A stretch of DNA of 42,151 nucleotides from Prevotellaceae bacterium (GTDB lineage: Bacteria > Bacteroidota > Bacteroidia > Bacteroidales > Muribaculaceae): contig JAETNS010000021.1 of the NCBI GenBank assembly GCA_021772015.1, positions 1 to 42,151 on the forward strand, written 5' to 3'. The notes under the pieces are model-generated. The model did not search any database and was not told the origin of the DNA. It saw only the letters and a list, made by a program, of their open reading frames with translations. The first letter of the stretch is position 1, and the number at the start of each line of letters is the position of its first letter. A program made the translations under genes and the position numbers. Shown here piece after piece: positions 1 to 8,648 of this stretch.

Positions 1-45
1 CACACCCTCATTATTTTGCTCCGAAATGCCGGTTGGGATAAACGA

Positions 46-80
46 AAAACCTCCGAAATCGTCTGGATTTCAGAGGTTTT
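46..80 (-). terminator. Rho-independent terminator of tRNA-Lys
   Basis: Arms AAAACCTC (46-53) and GAGGTTTT (73-80) pair perfectly. The stem continues with six more pairs after one mismatch, around loop GTCTG (61-65). Read on the minus strand it ends in a run of T. It lies about 25 nt past the tRNA 3' end and nothing else is close, so it most likely ends the tRNA transcript. Confidence 0.75.
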
Positions 81-103
81 CTGCATTTTGCCGTTTGGCT
101 TGG

Positions 104-176
104 TGACCCCGGAGAGGCTCGAACTCTCGACCCACTGATTAAGAGTCAGTTGCTCTACCAACTGAGCTACGGAGTC
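104..176 (-). tRNA. tRNA-Lys (anticodon CTT)
   Basis: The reverse complement folds as a complete 73-nt tRNA. The acceptor stem pairs GACTCCG with CGGGGTC with one G-T wobble. The D-arm contains AGCTCAGTTGGTAGAGC, the anticodon stem-loop is ACTGA-CTCTTAA-TCAGT, and the T-loop has GTTCGAG. Loop positions 34-36 read CTT, which decodes AAG (lysine). The gene body ends at the discriminator A at 104; the next two bases read CC, so a full CCA end does not appear to be encoded. Confidence 0.97.
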
Positions 177-217
177 TTCTATTATAAGACTTTGAGAGGT
201 ATCTCTCAAATGCGATG

Positions 218-249
218 CAAAGGTAGGTAGTTTTTTTTAATTGAGCAAA
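218..249 (-). promoter_or_regulatory. Promoter of tRNA-Lys
   Basis: On the minus strand TTTG (249-246) is followed after 20 nt by TACCTTTG (225-218). This matches the Bacteroidetes -33/-7 consensus with the usual spacing. Transcription would start about 35 nt upstream of the tRNA 5' end at 176. Confidence 0.7.
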
Positions 250-363
250 TAATTTTGAATTTTTATTTGATTTTAATTGTGAATGAAGCCTGAAATGGGC
301 TATGTGAGCCTAAAATAGAGGTTATTAAAGATTCAACGGCGGCTTGACAACTGCGGCTAAGAC

Positions 364-395
364 CGCTATTAAGAGATATCGCTATTAAGATATTA
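364..395. repeat. Two-copy 16-nt direct repeat
   Basis: CGCTATTAAGA occurs at 364-374 and again at 380-390, giving two tandem 16-nt units that differ near their ends. It lies just past the 3' end of the antiporter gene. No function is apparent. The rest of 250-425 is AT-rich and shows no gene. Confidence 0.5.
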
Positions 396-425
396 TGAGT
401 TGGAATGACAATTGGAAAAGAAGAT

Positions 426-2639
426 TCAAGGACGTGTTGAGTGACGTGACCGGTGGAGGCGGCGGAGACTTTGTAAACGTGCCCGGAGAGTACGCAACAG
501 CGAGGAAGTGGGAGTCGGGCCGGTACGTAGAGGATCTGCGAATGTTGTCAGGGAATCATCAAAGATGGTTATTGTGTCATCAGGATTGAGACGAGCGTCG
601 GCGGCTTGGACCGGATAAATCAGCAACAGGTTATTGCGGTCGAAATAACGTTGCAGGAAAAGGGCCGTGTCGGTCATCTCGGGAATGTAGCTGACCGAGT
701 CGCGACGCGCCCCGATGACAACGAGCAGATCGTCGTCAAGCACCCGGTTGGCCAACAACATGAAGTCATCCATGCCGTCAGCCGGACGGTATTCATGGCG
801 TATGCCAAGCCCCGTGTGTCCTATCACATTGGCGATCAAAGCGCGCCCCTGGGTGTTGGCGCAGAAGATAAGCCGGCAACCGACTTCATTGGCCAGAGAG
901 GTCAAAGCTTCAACCCATTGGCGGAAACCGGTCTCATACTCCGCCTTGGCCGGGACAAACACGACGATGCGTGTGACGGTGTTGACAGGGATATAACATC
1001 TCGACAACACGACCATCTGGTTTGTGCCTTTGATAAGCTGCTCGATCTTTGATCCCAGGAAGGTGTCGATGACATTAGCCTTACGGTGCATCCCCATGAC
1101 GATTGAGGTTATATCCCGTTCGTTTATCGTGTTGAGGATTCCGGCGACAGTGTTGAGGTCATATCTCTCGATAGTCTCCATCGCCACTTCCACATCCGCA
1201 GCCGCCCCCTTGGCAAGAGCCAGGGAATTTGCTCCCATCTCCTTTGAGGCACGGGAATTGTCATTGCGGACATGCAGGGCAAAAAAGCGGTCAGCCCTCA
1301 GCCCTTCTTTTCTCCGACGCATCAGCAACGCCAGTTCGGCCAGCGACGCGGCAGTGATCGGATTGGCCACCGGCACAAGGATATTACCCACCACAGGGAC
1401 TGCCTGTGTCGAAGCCGCATCAGGAGCCCCAAGCATCCTGAGCTTGATTCTGGTCGCCGCCCGCGATGTCACGATCGGGGCGATCGCGCAGGTGACGAGA
1501 ATGACCAACACAGTACCGTTGAGTATCGTCTCGTCCATCATCCTTGAACCGTCGGGCAGCACCATGTTATATCCGATCGTCACAACCGCGAGAGCCACCG
1601 CCGTATGGGCCGTCGTCAATCCGAACATCACTCCGCGGTCAGAAGAGTCCATACCGTAGGCGTGTTGCGCCACATACGCGGCAAGCCATTTGCTCGCCAA
1701 GGCGACCACAAGCATCACTGATGCCACCCATAGCGTACTGCCCTTCACTATCACCCCCAGATTTATCATCATTCCTATCCCTATCAGGAAGTAGGGAATA
1801 AAAAGGGCATTCCCCACAAACTCTATGGAGTTCATCAGCGGAGAATTGGAAGGCACATACCTGTTAAGAACCAATCCGGCGAAAAAAGCGCCGAGCACAG
1901 GCTCCAGACCGACGACACCCGACAACCACGCCGAGAGGAAAACCATCGCGAGAATGAACACATATTGGGTCACCTTCTCCGAGTAGTTCTTGAAAAACCA
2001 TCGTGTCAGGCGAGGATACGCATACAGCACCACGCCGCAATACACCCCCGATTTCGCGACCAGCCATAACAATGCTCCCACGCTGAACTCCCCGGTCTCC
2101 TCGATATTGACGGCTGCCGCCAGCACCAACAGCGCCCCGATGACGCAGACTATTGTCGCCACCACCGAGATCAGCACCGCCGGCGACTTGGTTATACCCA
2201 GTCGAGCCGCCACAGGATAGGCTATCAACGTATGGGACGCATACATCGATGCCAACAAAAATGCCGTAAGCCAAGGTGTATGAAGCACATACACACTGGC
2301 CGCGACCCCCATGACCATAGGTATCAGGAAGGTCAACGCCCCAAAGACCGCCCCCTTGCGCAGATTAAGCCGCAGGTGGAACATGTCGATCTCCAATCCC
2401 GCCAGGAACATCAGGTAAAGCAACCCGACCTGACCGAATATGTTGAACGAGCTGTCGCGGTCAAGGATATTCAGCCCGAACGGACCGACAGCCACTCCCG
2501 CGACGATCATACCTATGATATGCGGGATCTTCAGCCTGTTCAATATCACCGGCGCAAGCAGGATGATGAACAGCACTATCAGGAAAATAGTGACAGGGCT
2601 GGTCACCAAAGGCGCGGTAATGGACAGGATGGGAGGCAT
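426..2639 (-). CDS. CPA2-family cation:proton antiporter with a C-terminal cytoplasmic domain
   Basis: An inner-membrane exchanger of 737 residues. Residues about 15-400 are almost continuous hydrophobic segments with the Na+/H+ exchanger pattern, including the early RLKIPHIIGMIVAGVAVGP stretch and the central SHTLIAYPVAARLGI motif seen in KefB/NhaS3-like CPA2 proteins. From about residue 410 the chain is soluble and resembles tandem universal-stress-like folds, as in many Bacteroidetes antiporters. It ends in an Arg/Ser-rich tail. Ion specificity (Na+ or K+) cannot be read from sequence. The gene starts 26 nt after asd stops on the same strand, so it is probably the last gene of the ruvX-def-ettA-asd run. 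Start ATG at 2639; no obvious Shine-Dalgarno. Confidence 0.9.
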   Translation of the reverse strand: MPPILSITAPLVTSPVTIFLIVLFIILLAPVILNRLKIPHIIGMIVAGVAVGPFGLNILDRDSSFNIFGQVGLLYLMFLAGLEIDMFHLRLNLRKGAVFGALTFLIPMVMGVAASVYVLHTPWLTAFLLASMYASHTLIAYPVAARLGITKSPAVLISVVATIVCVIGALLVLAAAVNIEETGEFSVGALLWLVAKSGVYCGVVLYAYPRLTRWFFKNYSEKVTQYVFILAMVFLSAWLSGVVGLEPVLGAFFAGLVLNRYVPSNSPLMNSIEFVGNALFIPYFLIGIGMMINLGVIVKGSTLWVASVMLVVALASKWLAAYVAQHAYGMDSSDRGVMFGLTTAHTAVALAVVTIGYNMVLPDGSRMMDETILNGTVLVILVTCAIAPIVTSRAATRIKLRMLGAPDAASTQAVPVVGNILVPVANPITAASLAELALLMRRRKEGLRADRFFALHVRNDNSRASKEMGANSLALAKGAAADVEVAMETIERYDLNTVAGILNTINERDITSIVMGMHRKANVIDTFLGSKIEQLIKGTNQMVVLSRCYIPVNTVTRIVVFVPAKAEYETGFRQWVEALTSLANEVGCRLIFCANTQGRALIANVIGHTGLGIRHEYRPADGMDDFMLLANRVLDDDLLVVIGARRDSVSYIPEMTDTALFLQRYFDRNNLLLIYPVQAADARLNPDDTITIFDDSLTTFADPLRTGPTPTSSLLRTLRARLQSLRRLHRSRHSTRP

Positions 2640-2665
2640 CGCAGTCTTGTTTTTTTATACTTGTT

Positions 2666-3673
2666 TCAGGAATGAGCCATAAGATACTCCGCGATCTGCA
2701 CGGCATTGAGGGCGGCACCCTTGCGTATCTGGTCGCTGACAGTCCAGAAGGCCAAGGAATTGTCTCCGGCCAGATCCTGACGTATGCGCCCGACATATAC
2801 CGGGTCGGTTCCGGCAAGTCCAAGAGGCATCGGATAGACTTTGGCGGCAGGATCATCCATGACCACAACCCCGGGAGCCGCCGCGAAAGCCTCACGCGCC
2901 TCCTCTACGGTCAGAGGTTTCTCGGTCTCGACCCATATCGCTTCGGAATGGGCGCGAAGCACCGGCACCCTGACGCATGTCGCGCTCACCCTGACCGTCG
3001 GGTCATGCAGGATCTTGCGGGTCTCATTGACCATCTTCATCTCCTCCTTGGTGTAACCGTTGTCGGTGAACACATCAATATGCGGTATCACATTGTAGGC
3101 AAGTTGCGTCACGAACTTCTCGACCTTCGGCTCACGTCCGGCAGCCAGGTCGGCATACTGGCTGACAAGCTCATCCATCGCTGCTGCTCCCGCACCGGAA
3201 GCCGACTGGTAAGTAGCCACATGTATCCGTCTTACCTTCGCCAGCCTGTCGATCGGGGCAAGAGCGACAACCATCTGTATGGTGGTGCAGTTGGGATTGC
3301 CGATGATCCGCCGGGGAGCGTCGAGGGCATCAGCCCCGTTGACCTCAGGGACAACAAGCGGCACGTCGGGATCCATCCTGAAGGCGCTCGAATTGTCAAT
3401 CATCATCGCCCCGAGGGCAGTTATCGTCTCCGCATACTCGCGTGATGTCCCCGCACCGGCCGAAGTCAGGGCGAAATCTATACCCCGGAACAATTCCGGG
3501 TCATGGGTCAATTCCTGTATCGTGATCTCCTTCCCCCGGAAAGACACTTTCCTTCCCGCCGAACGGGAAGAACCGAACAAGCGCAGGTCGTCTATCGGAA
3601 ATGCCCGCTGGTCAAGGATTTTGAGAAATTCCTGACCGACAGCGCCACTGGCGCCAACTATTGCGATATTCAT
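2666..3673 (-). CDS. asd: Aspartate-semialdehyde dehydrogenase
   Basis: Reduces L-aspartyl-4-phosphate to aspartate semialdehyde with NADPH, the branch point to lysine/diaminopimelate, threonine and methionine. The 335-residue length is typical. The N-terminal GASGAVGQ (7-14) is the NADP-binding turn. The nucleophilic cysteine is C129 in GNPNCTT, and the acid/base histidine is probably H242 in LRAHSEA. It lies 29 nt after ettA and 26 nt before the antiporter gene on the same strand, which suggests co-transcription. No other lysine- or threonine-pathway gene is in the window. Confidence 0.97.
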   Translation of the reverse strand: MNIAIVGASGAVGQEFLKILDQRAFPIDDLRLFGSSRSAGRKVSFRGKEITIQELTHDPELFRGIDFALTSAGAGTSREYAETITALGAMMIDNSSAFRMDPDVPLVVPEVNGADALDAPRRIIGNPNCTTIQMVVALAPIDRLAKVRRIHVATYQSASGAGAAAMDELVSQYADLAAGREPKVEKFVTQLAYNVIPHIDVFTDNGYTKEEMKMVNETRKILHDPTVRVSATCVRVPVLRAHSEAIWVETEKPLTVEEAREAFAAAPGVVVMDDPAAKVYPMPLGLAGTDPVYVGRIRQDLAGDNSLAFWTVSDQIRKGAALNAVQIAEYLMAHS

Positions 3674-3702
3674 TGGTCTATAATAATATTGGAAGATAAG
3701 TC

Positions 3703-5403
3703 TTAGTCGGCCATCAGCTTGCGGTAACGGCGGCGCGGCAGCTCCTTACCCCCGTTCTGGGCCTTTTTGTATTCTTCGTAATCGGAATAGGAACCCTGGT
3801 AGAAGACAACCTTGCCGTCACCCTCGAACGAAAGGATATGAGTGCAGATCCTGTCAAGGAACCAACGGTCGTGGCTGACCACCACGGCGCATCCGGCGAA
3901 ATTCTCCAGACCCTCCTCAAGGGCGCGCAAAGTGTTGACATCGATATCATTGGTCGGCTCGTCGAGCAGCAACACATTCCCCTCCTCTTTCAGGGCCATA
4001 GCCAGATGAAGACGGTTGCGTTCTCCACCGGAGAGGACTCCGATCTTCTTCTCCTGATCAGCTCCCGCGAAATTGAACTTCGACAGATAGGCACGGGCGT
4101 TCACGTCGCGACCACCCATACGGAAACTCTCGACTCCCTGCGAGATCACCTGGTAAACCGTATGGTCAGGAACCAGATCATGGTGACGCTGATCGACATA
4201 CGCCACTTTCACAGTCTCGCCGACCTCGAACGATCCGGCATCGGGCTTCTCCTGATCCATGATCAGGCGGAACAACGTTGTCTTCCCCGCGCCGTTGGGG
4301 CCGATCACCCCTACTATACCGTTGGGGGGCAAAGCAAACTCAAGGTCTTTGAACAGCAACTTCTTGCCGAACGACTTCTCAAGCCCTTTTGCCTCTATCA
4401 CCTTGTTGCCCAGACGCGGTCCGTTGGGGATGAAGATCTCCAGCTTCTCCTCGCGCTCCTTCTGGTCTTGGTTGAGCAGACGGTCATAGCTCGACAGACG
4501 GGCTTTCCCCTTGGCCTGACGGGCTTTAGGAGCCATGCGCACCCATTCCAGCTCCCTTTCGAGAGTCTTGCGGCGTTTGCTGGCCTGCTTCTCTTCCTGG
4601 GCCATACGCTTTGTCTTCTGGTCGAGCCATGAAGAGTAGTTTCCTTTCCAGGGAATACCCTCCCCACGGTCCAGCTCAAGGATCCACCCGGCTACATGGT
4701 CGAGGAAATAGCGGTCATGGGTGATGGCGATGACCGTGCCCGGATACTGCTGCAGGTGCTGCTCCAGCCAGTCGATCGACTCCGCGTCAAGGTGGTTGGT
4801 CGGCTCGTCGAGCAACAACACGTCCGGCTGCTGCAACAGCAGGCGGCAGAGGGCCACACGGCGACGCTCACCCCCCGAGAGGGTATCGACCTTCTGGTCA
4901 TCCGGCGGACACTGCAGAGCATCCATCGCCCTTTCGAGTTTCGAGTCTATGTTCCACGCGTCACACGCGTCGAGCGCGTCCTGAAGCTCTCCTTGACGCT
5001 GGATCAGTTTGTCCATCTTGTCGGGATCTTCCAGCACATCCGGGTCGGCGAAGGCAGCGTTCACCTCGTCGAACTCCTGCAAAAGGTCCATCACCGGCTT
5101 GACACCCTCGCGGACGACCTCGATCACCGTCTTTTCGGGATCGAGCTTCGGCTCCTGCTCGAGATAACCGACAGAATAGCCCGGAGAGAAAACAACCTCA
5201 CCCTGATAATCCTTGTCGATTCCGGCAATGATCTTCAGCAACGACGATTTTCCCGAGCCGTTAAGACCGATGATGCCGATCTTAGCACCATAGAAAAACG
5301 ACAGGTATATGTTTTTAAGGACCTGTTTCTGGGGAGGATAAGTCTTTGATACCCCCACCATCGAGAATATGATCTTCTTGTCTTCTGGATTTGGAGCAGC
5401 CAT
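3703..5403 (-). CDS. ettA: ABC-F ATPase, EttA-type translational throttle
   Basis: A cytosolic ABC-F protein; EttA binds the ribosomal E site and gates elongation according to ATP/ADP. It has two ABC domains: Walker A at 46-53 (GLNGSGKS) and about 368-375 (GPNGAGKT), signature LSGGER twice, and Walker B with catalytic E200 and E482. The linker between them has the basic arm ([20 protein letters not shown], about 283-302) characteristic of EttA rather than Uup or YheS. No transmembrane segments. I choose ATG 5403 (566 residues, [10 protein letters not shown]). The upstream in-frame ATG at 5433 would add 10 residues and overlap def. With 5403, def stops 4 nt before this start, which suggests coupled translation. 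Confidence 0.95.
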   Translation of the reverse strand: MAAPNPEDKKIIFSMVGVSKTYPPQKQVLKNIYLSFFYGAKIGIIGLNGSGKSSLLKIIAGIDKDYQGEVVFSPGYSVGYLEQEPKLDPEKTVIEVVREGVKPVMDLLQEFDEVNAAFADPDVLEDPDKMDKLIQRQGELQDALDACDAWNIDSKLERAMDALQCPPDDQKVDTLSGGERRRVALCRLLLQQPDVLLLDEPTNHLDAESIDWLEQHLQQYPGTVIAITHDRYFLDHVAGWILELDRGEGIPWKGNYSSWLDQKTKRMAQEEKQASKRRKTLERELEWVRMAPKARQAKGKARLSSYDRLLNQDQKEREEKLEIFIPNGPRLGNKVIEAKGLEKSFGKKLLFKDLEFALPPNGIVGVIGPNGAGKTTLFRLIMDQEKPDAGSFEVGETVKVAYVDQRHHDLVPDHTVYQVISQGVESFRMGGRDVNARAYLSKFNFAGADQEKKIGVLSGGERNRLHLAMALKEEGNVLLLDEPTNDIDVNTLRALEEGLENFAGCAVVVSHDRWFLDRICTHILSFEGDGKVVFYQGSYSDYEEYKKAQNGGKELPRRRYRKLMAD

Positions 5404-5407
5404 GATG

Positions 5408-5977
5408 TCAGTTTTTGCGTTTGCGGGGGGCATACTTCGCCGGATAGTCGCAGCGTGTCTTCCCCTCCATTATATTATGGAGTTTGCCACGGATGAATTG
5501 CTTCCGCAGCGGCGATATATGATCTATATAAAGATTGCCGTCGAGATGATCGATCTCATGCTGTACGATGCGGGCGAGGAAGCCGGAGATCTCCTCCTCA
5601 TGCGGTTGGAAATCCTCGTCGACCCATTTCAGGCGGATGTGCTCGACCCTCTTGACATCCTCGCTGATTCCCGGCAGACTAAGGCAGCCCTCTGATCTGC
5701 TGACCTTCTCGCCGTCGAGGATCTCAAGTTCAGGATTGATTATCACGAGCTTGCGCCCCTTGCATTCAGGAAACGTCTCGCTCACCGGATCCGCGTCGAT
5801 GACTACCAGGTCGATGTTACGCCCGATCTGTGGAGCCGCCAGCCCCACACCGTCTGAGGCATACATCGTCTCGAACATGTCGGCCACAAGCGTCTTCAAG
5901 TCGGGATAACCCTCCTCTACCGGCTCCGAAAGGTTCCGGAGCGTCGGATGGCCGTAAAGATATACAGGTAATTTCAT
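5408..5977 (-). CDS. def: Peptide deformylase
   Basis: Removes the N-formyl group from nascent proteins. All three metallopeptidase motifs are present: GVGLAAPQIG (43-52), EGCLS (97-101, metal ligand C98) and QHEIDHLDG (139-147, ligands H140 and H144 with catalytic E141). Length of 189 residues is normal. It sits 45 nt after ruvX and 4 nt before ettA on the same strand, so this is likely one operon linking ribosome-associated functions. Confidence 0.97.
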   Translation of the reverse strand: MKLPVYLYGHPTLRNLSEPVEEGYPDLKTLVADMFETMYASDGVGLAAPQIGRNIDLVVIDADPVSETFPECKGRKLVIINPELEILDGEKVSRSEGCLSLPGISEDVKRVEHIRLKWVDEDFQPHEEEISGFLARIVQHEIDHLDGNLYIDHISPLRKQFIRGKLHNIMEGKTRCDYPAKYAPRKRKN

Positions 5978-6022
5978 TTATTCTGTTGATGTTTTTTGTC
6001 TTTGATAAACAGGGAGCGGCAA

Positions 6023-6442
6023 TCAGGAGAAACGCAGACTGTCGAGATAATCGTTCAGGATAATGCAGGCAGCCATCACGTCGGCGTTCTCTTTCTGCCG
6101 CCGGTCTGATTTTTTCATGCCCGACTCGATCATCGCGCGGTGGGCCAGCACAGTGGTGAACCGCTCGTCGTACATCTCGAACCTCATCTCCGGGAACGCA
6201 TTCTTCAACCGCCCCAGCGCGGGAAGAAGATAGCGTTGCGACTCCGACGGATTCCCGTCAAGGTTTCTCGGCAGCCCGACAATCACCGCGTCGACCTGCT
6301 CCTTGCTGAAATATCCACGCAGAAACTCCTCAAGTTTCGGTGTGGCGACCGTCGTCAACCCATTGGCGACGATCCTCATAGGATCCGTGACGGCGATTCC
6401 CGTCCGGACCCTTCCGAAATCCAATGCGAGCAGTCTTCCCAT
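6023..6442 (-). CDS. ruvX: YqgF/RuvX-family RNase H-like nuclease
   Basis: Putative Holliday junction resolvase or pre-16S rRNA processing nuclease; both roles have been assigned to the family and sequence cannot decide. It has the YqgF RNase H fold: LLALDFGRVRTGIAVTD at the N-terminus with the first catalytic Asp (D8), the central VDAIVVGLPRNLDG segment (read here as AVIVGLPRNLDG), DERFTT, and the late ENADVMAA segment with the last acidic residue. I use ATG 6442 (139 residues) because the family begins MGRLLALDFG. An in-frame ATG at 6478 adds 12 atypical residues and lies upstream of a consensus -7 box (6458-6451). First gene of the minus-strand cluster. Confidence 0.9.
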   Translation of the reverse strand: MGRLLALDFGRVRTGIAVTDPMRIVANGLTTVATPKLEEFLRGYFSKEQVDAVIVGLPRNLDGNPSESQRYLLPALGRLKNAFPEMRFEMYDERFTTVLAHRAMIESGMKKSDRRQKENADVMAACIILNDYLDSLRFS

Positions 6443-6450
6443 ATTCAGTG

Positions 6451-6458
6451 CAAAGTTA
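6451..6458 (-). promoter_or_regulatory. -7 box before ruvX
   Basis: On the minus strand the sequence reads TAACTTTG, a match to TAnnTTTG, only 8 nt before ATG 6442. No convincing TTG is found about 20 nt upstream. If used, transcription would begin within a few bases of the start codon. Confidence 0.4.
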
Positions 6459-6541
6459 CGAAAAAATACGGAATACACCTTGTTTTAGCCCCTAAACGCA
6501 GCCGGCGTGTTAACAACCATAAATTTATTGATGACCAAATG

Positions 6542-6597
6542 GCACATGTGCAAAAACATGTTAAACCAGGCGCATTTTTCCGCCATGAAACATGTTT
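6542..6597. promoter_or_regulatory. Cluster of three CATG-centred palindromes
   Basis: GCACATGTGC (6542-6551), AACATGTT (6555-6562) and AAACATGTTT (6588-6597) are perfect palindromes. The last occupies the expected -33 position of the leader promoter at 6616-6623. They could be operator sites for a dimeric regulator; no regulator can be named. Confidence 0.4.
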
Positions 6598-6623
6598 TAT
6601 AACACAAAAACATCCTACATTTG
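6588..6623 (+). promoter_or_regulatory. Promoter of leader module A
   Basis: The -7 box TACATTTG (6616-6623) matches TAnnTTTG. The -33 region is AAACATGTTT, with ATG (6592-6594) standing in for TTG at 21 nt. The homologous module at 12119-12234 has AAACTTG in the same place, which supports the assignment. Confidence 0.5.
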
Positions 6624-6628
6624 CATCA

Positions 6629-6692
6629 GTTTTTCATGGTATTAGATTTAAGGTAAGAAGATTATTCGTCGTGACGACGAGTAATTTTTTTT
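6629..6692 (+). ncRNA. Leader module A: candidate small RNA upstream of psd
   Basis: A short unit bounded by a promoter (-7 at 6616-6623) and an intrinsic terminator (6661-6692), with no ORF of note. It shares the core TTTTTCATRGTATTAGATT followed by an AAGRTAA-like segment with module B upstream of tnaA. The approximate 5' end is placed about 6 nt after the -7 box, predicting a transcript of about 64 nt. It may be an independent small RNA or a prematurely terminated leader of psd. I could not compare it with known RNA families. Confidence 0.5.
6661..6692 (+). terminator. Intrinsic terminator of leader module A
   Basis: ATTATTCGTC (6661-6670) pairs with GACGAGTAAT (6676-6685), ten pairs with one T-G wobble, loop GTGAC. 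Eight T follow (6685-6692). Its T-tract runs straight into the -33 TTTG of the psd promoter. Confidence 0.8.
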
Positions 6693-6720
6693 GTACTTGT
6701 GAAAAAAACAGCTAACTTTG
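6690..6720 (+). promoter_or_regulatory. Promoter of the psd operon
   Basis: TTTG (6690-6693), 19 nt, then TAACTTTG (6713-6720): a full Bacteroidetes consensus. It begins inside the T-tract of the preceding terminator. An 11-bp inverted repeat (6703-6713 and 6764-6774, AAAAAACAGCT and its complement) flanks the -7 box and start region. The 5' leader to ATG 6803 would be about 75 nt. Confidence 0.75.
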
Positions 6721-6802
6721 TAAACTGAAATCAAAAGAACGGCTGGCTGATACATTTTTTAGCAGCTGTTTTTTGACAAAACCACCACTGACCCACCTGT
6801 CG

Positions 6803-7474
6803 ATGAGAGTTAAGATCCACCGCGAAGGCACGAACATACTGATCATTTTGCTGGCAGTACTGCTGCTGGTGAACGTGCCATTGTGGATATGGCTTATAGA
6901 CTACATCTGGATCCCGATCACTGTCCTGGCGGCCTCAACTGTCTTCTACCTCTTGGTGGTCAACTTTTTCCGTTCCCCCCACCGCAATTTTCAGGGAAAT
7001 CCCGACAAGGTGGTAGTCGCTTCCGCCGACGGCAAGGTGGTAGCCCTTGAGGAGGTCTACGAACCGGAGTACCTCAAATGTGACTGCATACAGCTTTCAG
7101 TCTTTATGTCGCCCATGAATGTCCACGCCAACTGGTTTCCCGTTGACGGAGAAGTCATCTACTACAAACATCACCCCGGACGCTTCATGGCCGCGTATCT
7201 CCCCAAGTCAAGCACCGAAAACGAGCGTTCGACCGTGGTGATCCGAACCAAAGAGGGTCAGCTCGTGTTGATGCGACAGGTAGCCGGAGCCATGGCCCGG
7301 CGCATCGTGACCTACGCCCGCCCAGGAGACGAGGCTTCAATCGAAGACCATATGGGCTTCATCAAATTCGGATCCCGCGTAGACCTCTACCTGCCGAAAT
7401 CGACAACTATCCTGACGAAGCTCGGCGACAAGACTATCGGCGGCATCACAGAAGTCGGCCGGCTCAATCCATAA
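6803..7474 (+). CDS. psd: Phosphatidylserine decarboxylase proenzyme (short, archaetidylserine-decarboxylase-like type)
   Basis: Converts phosphatidylserine to phosphatidylethanolamine at the inner membrane. Two hydrophobic segments near the N-terminus (about 12-55) anchor it. The self-cleavage site that makes the pyruvoyl group is Gly190-Ser191 in IKFGSRVDLY, as in the short Psd class (instead of LGST in the long E. coli type). The HANWFPVDGEV region is also typical. I chose ATG 6803 (223 residues, MRVKIHREG), the family's usual beginning; an in-frame TTG at 6773 would add 10 residues. pssA follows after 12 nt, so substrate and product steps are co-transcribed. Confidence 0.93.
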   Translation: MRVKIHREGTNILIILLAVLLLVNVPLWIWLIDYIWIPITVLAASTVFYLLVVNFFRSPHRNFQGNPDKVVVASADGKVVALEEVYEPEYLKCDCIQLSVFMSPMNVHANWFPVDGEVIYYKHHPGRFMAAYLPKSSTENERSTVVIRTKEGQLVLMRQVAGAMARRIVTYARPGDEASIEDHMGFIKFGSRVDLYLPKSTTILTKLGDKTIGGITEVGRLNP

Positions 7475-7486
7475 GAGATTGCCATA

Positions 7487-8236
7487 ATGTTTTTAAGAAA
7501 GATCATAACTTCCGTACCCAACACACTGACCCTCTGCAACCTCGTGTCAGGCTGTCTGGCTTGCATATGCGCATTCTCGTTTGACAGCGACATCCAGGCC
7601 CTCGGAGGTCTCAACGGCCGCCAGCTCGCATGGATATTGGTCGGGCTTGCCGCCGTATTCGATTTCTTCGACGGCGCAGCCGCCCGTTGGCTCCATGCCC
7701 CCTCCCCTCTCGGAAAAGAGCTTGACTCTTTGGCCGACCTTGTCAGCTTCGGAGTGGCCCCCTCTCTGCTGCTTTACAATATCCTGAGCGTCTGGACCGG
7801 CTCATGGTGGATCCCCTTCGTGGCCCTGTTCATCCCCGCAATGGGAGCATTGCGGCTGGCCAAGTTCAACCTCGACGACTCGCAGGCCACAGAATTCAAA
7901 GGTCTGCCGATACCGGCAAACGCCATCTTCTGGATAGGCGCTACCGCCTGGATGCAATCCCACGCCTCCCAATGGATGCACACTCATGTCTACTGGGGCA
8001 ACCTTATTGTCAGTTCGGTGATAATCATTGTGGCCCTGCTGATGGTCTCCAACATGAGAATGTTCTCCCTGAAGCTCAAGAACTTCCGCATAGGCGACAA
8101 TCTGCTGCGATATATCCTGCTTGTCGCCGCCGTGGCGTTTGTCGCGATATTCGGGGTGGAAGGCTTCGCCTACACCATCATCCTTTACTTCCTCTTGTCT
8201 GCATTCGCCCTGACCCGCATCGGCCAAGCCGCCTGA
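7487..8236 (+). CDS. pssA: CDP-diacylglycerol--serine O-phosphatidyltransferase
   Basis: Makes phosphatidylserine from CDP-diacylglycerol and L-serine, the step before Psd. The CDP-alcohol phosphatidyltransferase signature is complete: DG, AR, G, then two Asp (DFFDGAAARW followed by GKELDSLAD, about residues 64-87). Several membrane segments follow (about 95-240). The 249-residue length fits the Gram-positive/Bacteroidetes PssA class, not the larger PLD-like E. coli enzyme. It is 12 nt after psd. Confidence 0.95.
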   Translation: MFLRKIITSVPNTLTLCNLVSGCLACICAFSFDSDIQALGGLNGRQLAWILVGLAAVFDFFDGAAARWLHAPSPLGKELDSLADLVSFGVAPSLLLYNILSVWTGSWWIPFVALFIPAMGALRLAKFNLDDSQATEFKGLPIPANAIFWIGATAWMQSHASQWMHTHVYWGNLIVSSVIIIVALLMVSNMRMFSLKLKNFRIGDNLLRYILLVAAVAFVAIFGVEGFAYTIILYFLLSAFALTRIGQAA

Positions 8237-8273
8237 CAGACTTACGCCAACCAAACACACCTCTTTATTGCCC

Positions 8274-8648
8274 ATGTCTTTGTTTTTAATAATCTTCCTT
8301 ATAATAATATTTTACCTCTTCATACGTCCCGCATGGAGAGTCTGGAAAGCCGTCAACTCGGCCCGCAGACAAGCCCGCGAGATGAATGACGCATTCCGGC
8401 GCGCCGCCGGAATCGACCCGCAGGAAGAGCGCGCCCAGGAGGCTGCCCGCAAGAAAGCCTCGCGCAAAGGAGGATGGACCTCTCCCCGCCCCAAACCGAA
8501 GAAAATAGATCCCGCCGTAGGGGAATATGTCAAATTCCAGGAAGTGACCGTTGAAAGCACCTCACAGACAACTGATGACACACAAGCCCCGAAGACAACC
8601 CTTGTCGAACAACAGATTGAAGATGTGAAATGGGAGGACATAGTATGA
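8274..8648 (+). CDS. DUF4834-like small membrane protein of unknown function
   Basis: A 124-residue protein with one N-terminal membrane segment (about 2-22, MSLFLIIFLIIIFYLFIRP), then a basic, Arg/Ala/Lys-rich helical stretch (about 25-80) and an acidic tail ending WEDIV. This layout matches the Bacteroidetes family DUF4834 as I recall it; the function is unknown. I use ATG 8274 rather than TTG 8268. The gene lies 37 nt after pssA and its stop overlaps the next start (ATGA, 8645-8648), which suggests coupled translation and a link to the phospholipid cluster. Confidence 0.75.
   Translation: MSLFLIIFLIIIFYLFIRPAWRVWKAVNSARRQAREMNDAFRRAAGIDPQEERAQEAARKKASRKGGWTSPRPKPKKIDPAVGEYVKFQEVTVESTSQTTDDTQAPKTTLVEQQIEDVKWEDIV

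Noticed and set aside
2-10. Fragment ACACCCTC at the window start as a copy of the dispersed motif
   Set aside because: Only eight bases match and the flank does not, so chance is more likely.
6538-6553. Sigma-54 -24/-12 promoter (TGGCAC...TGCA)
   Set aside because: The GG-to-GC spacing is several bases too short.
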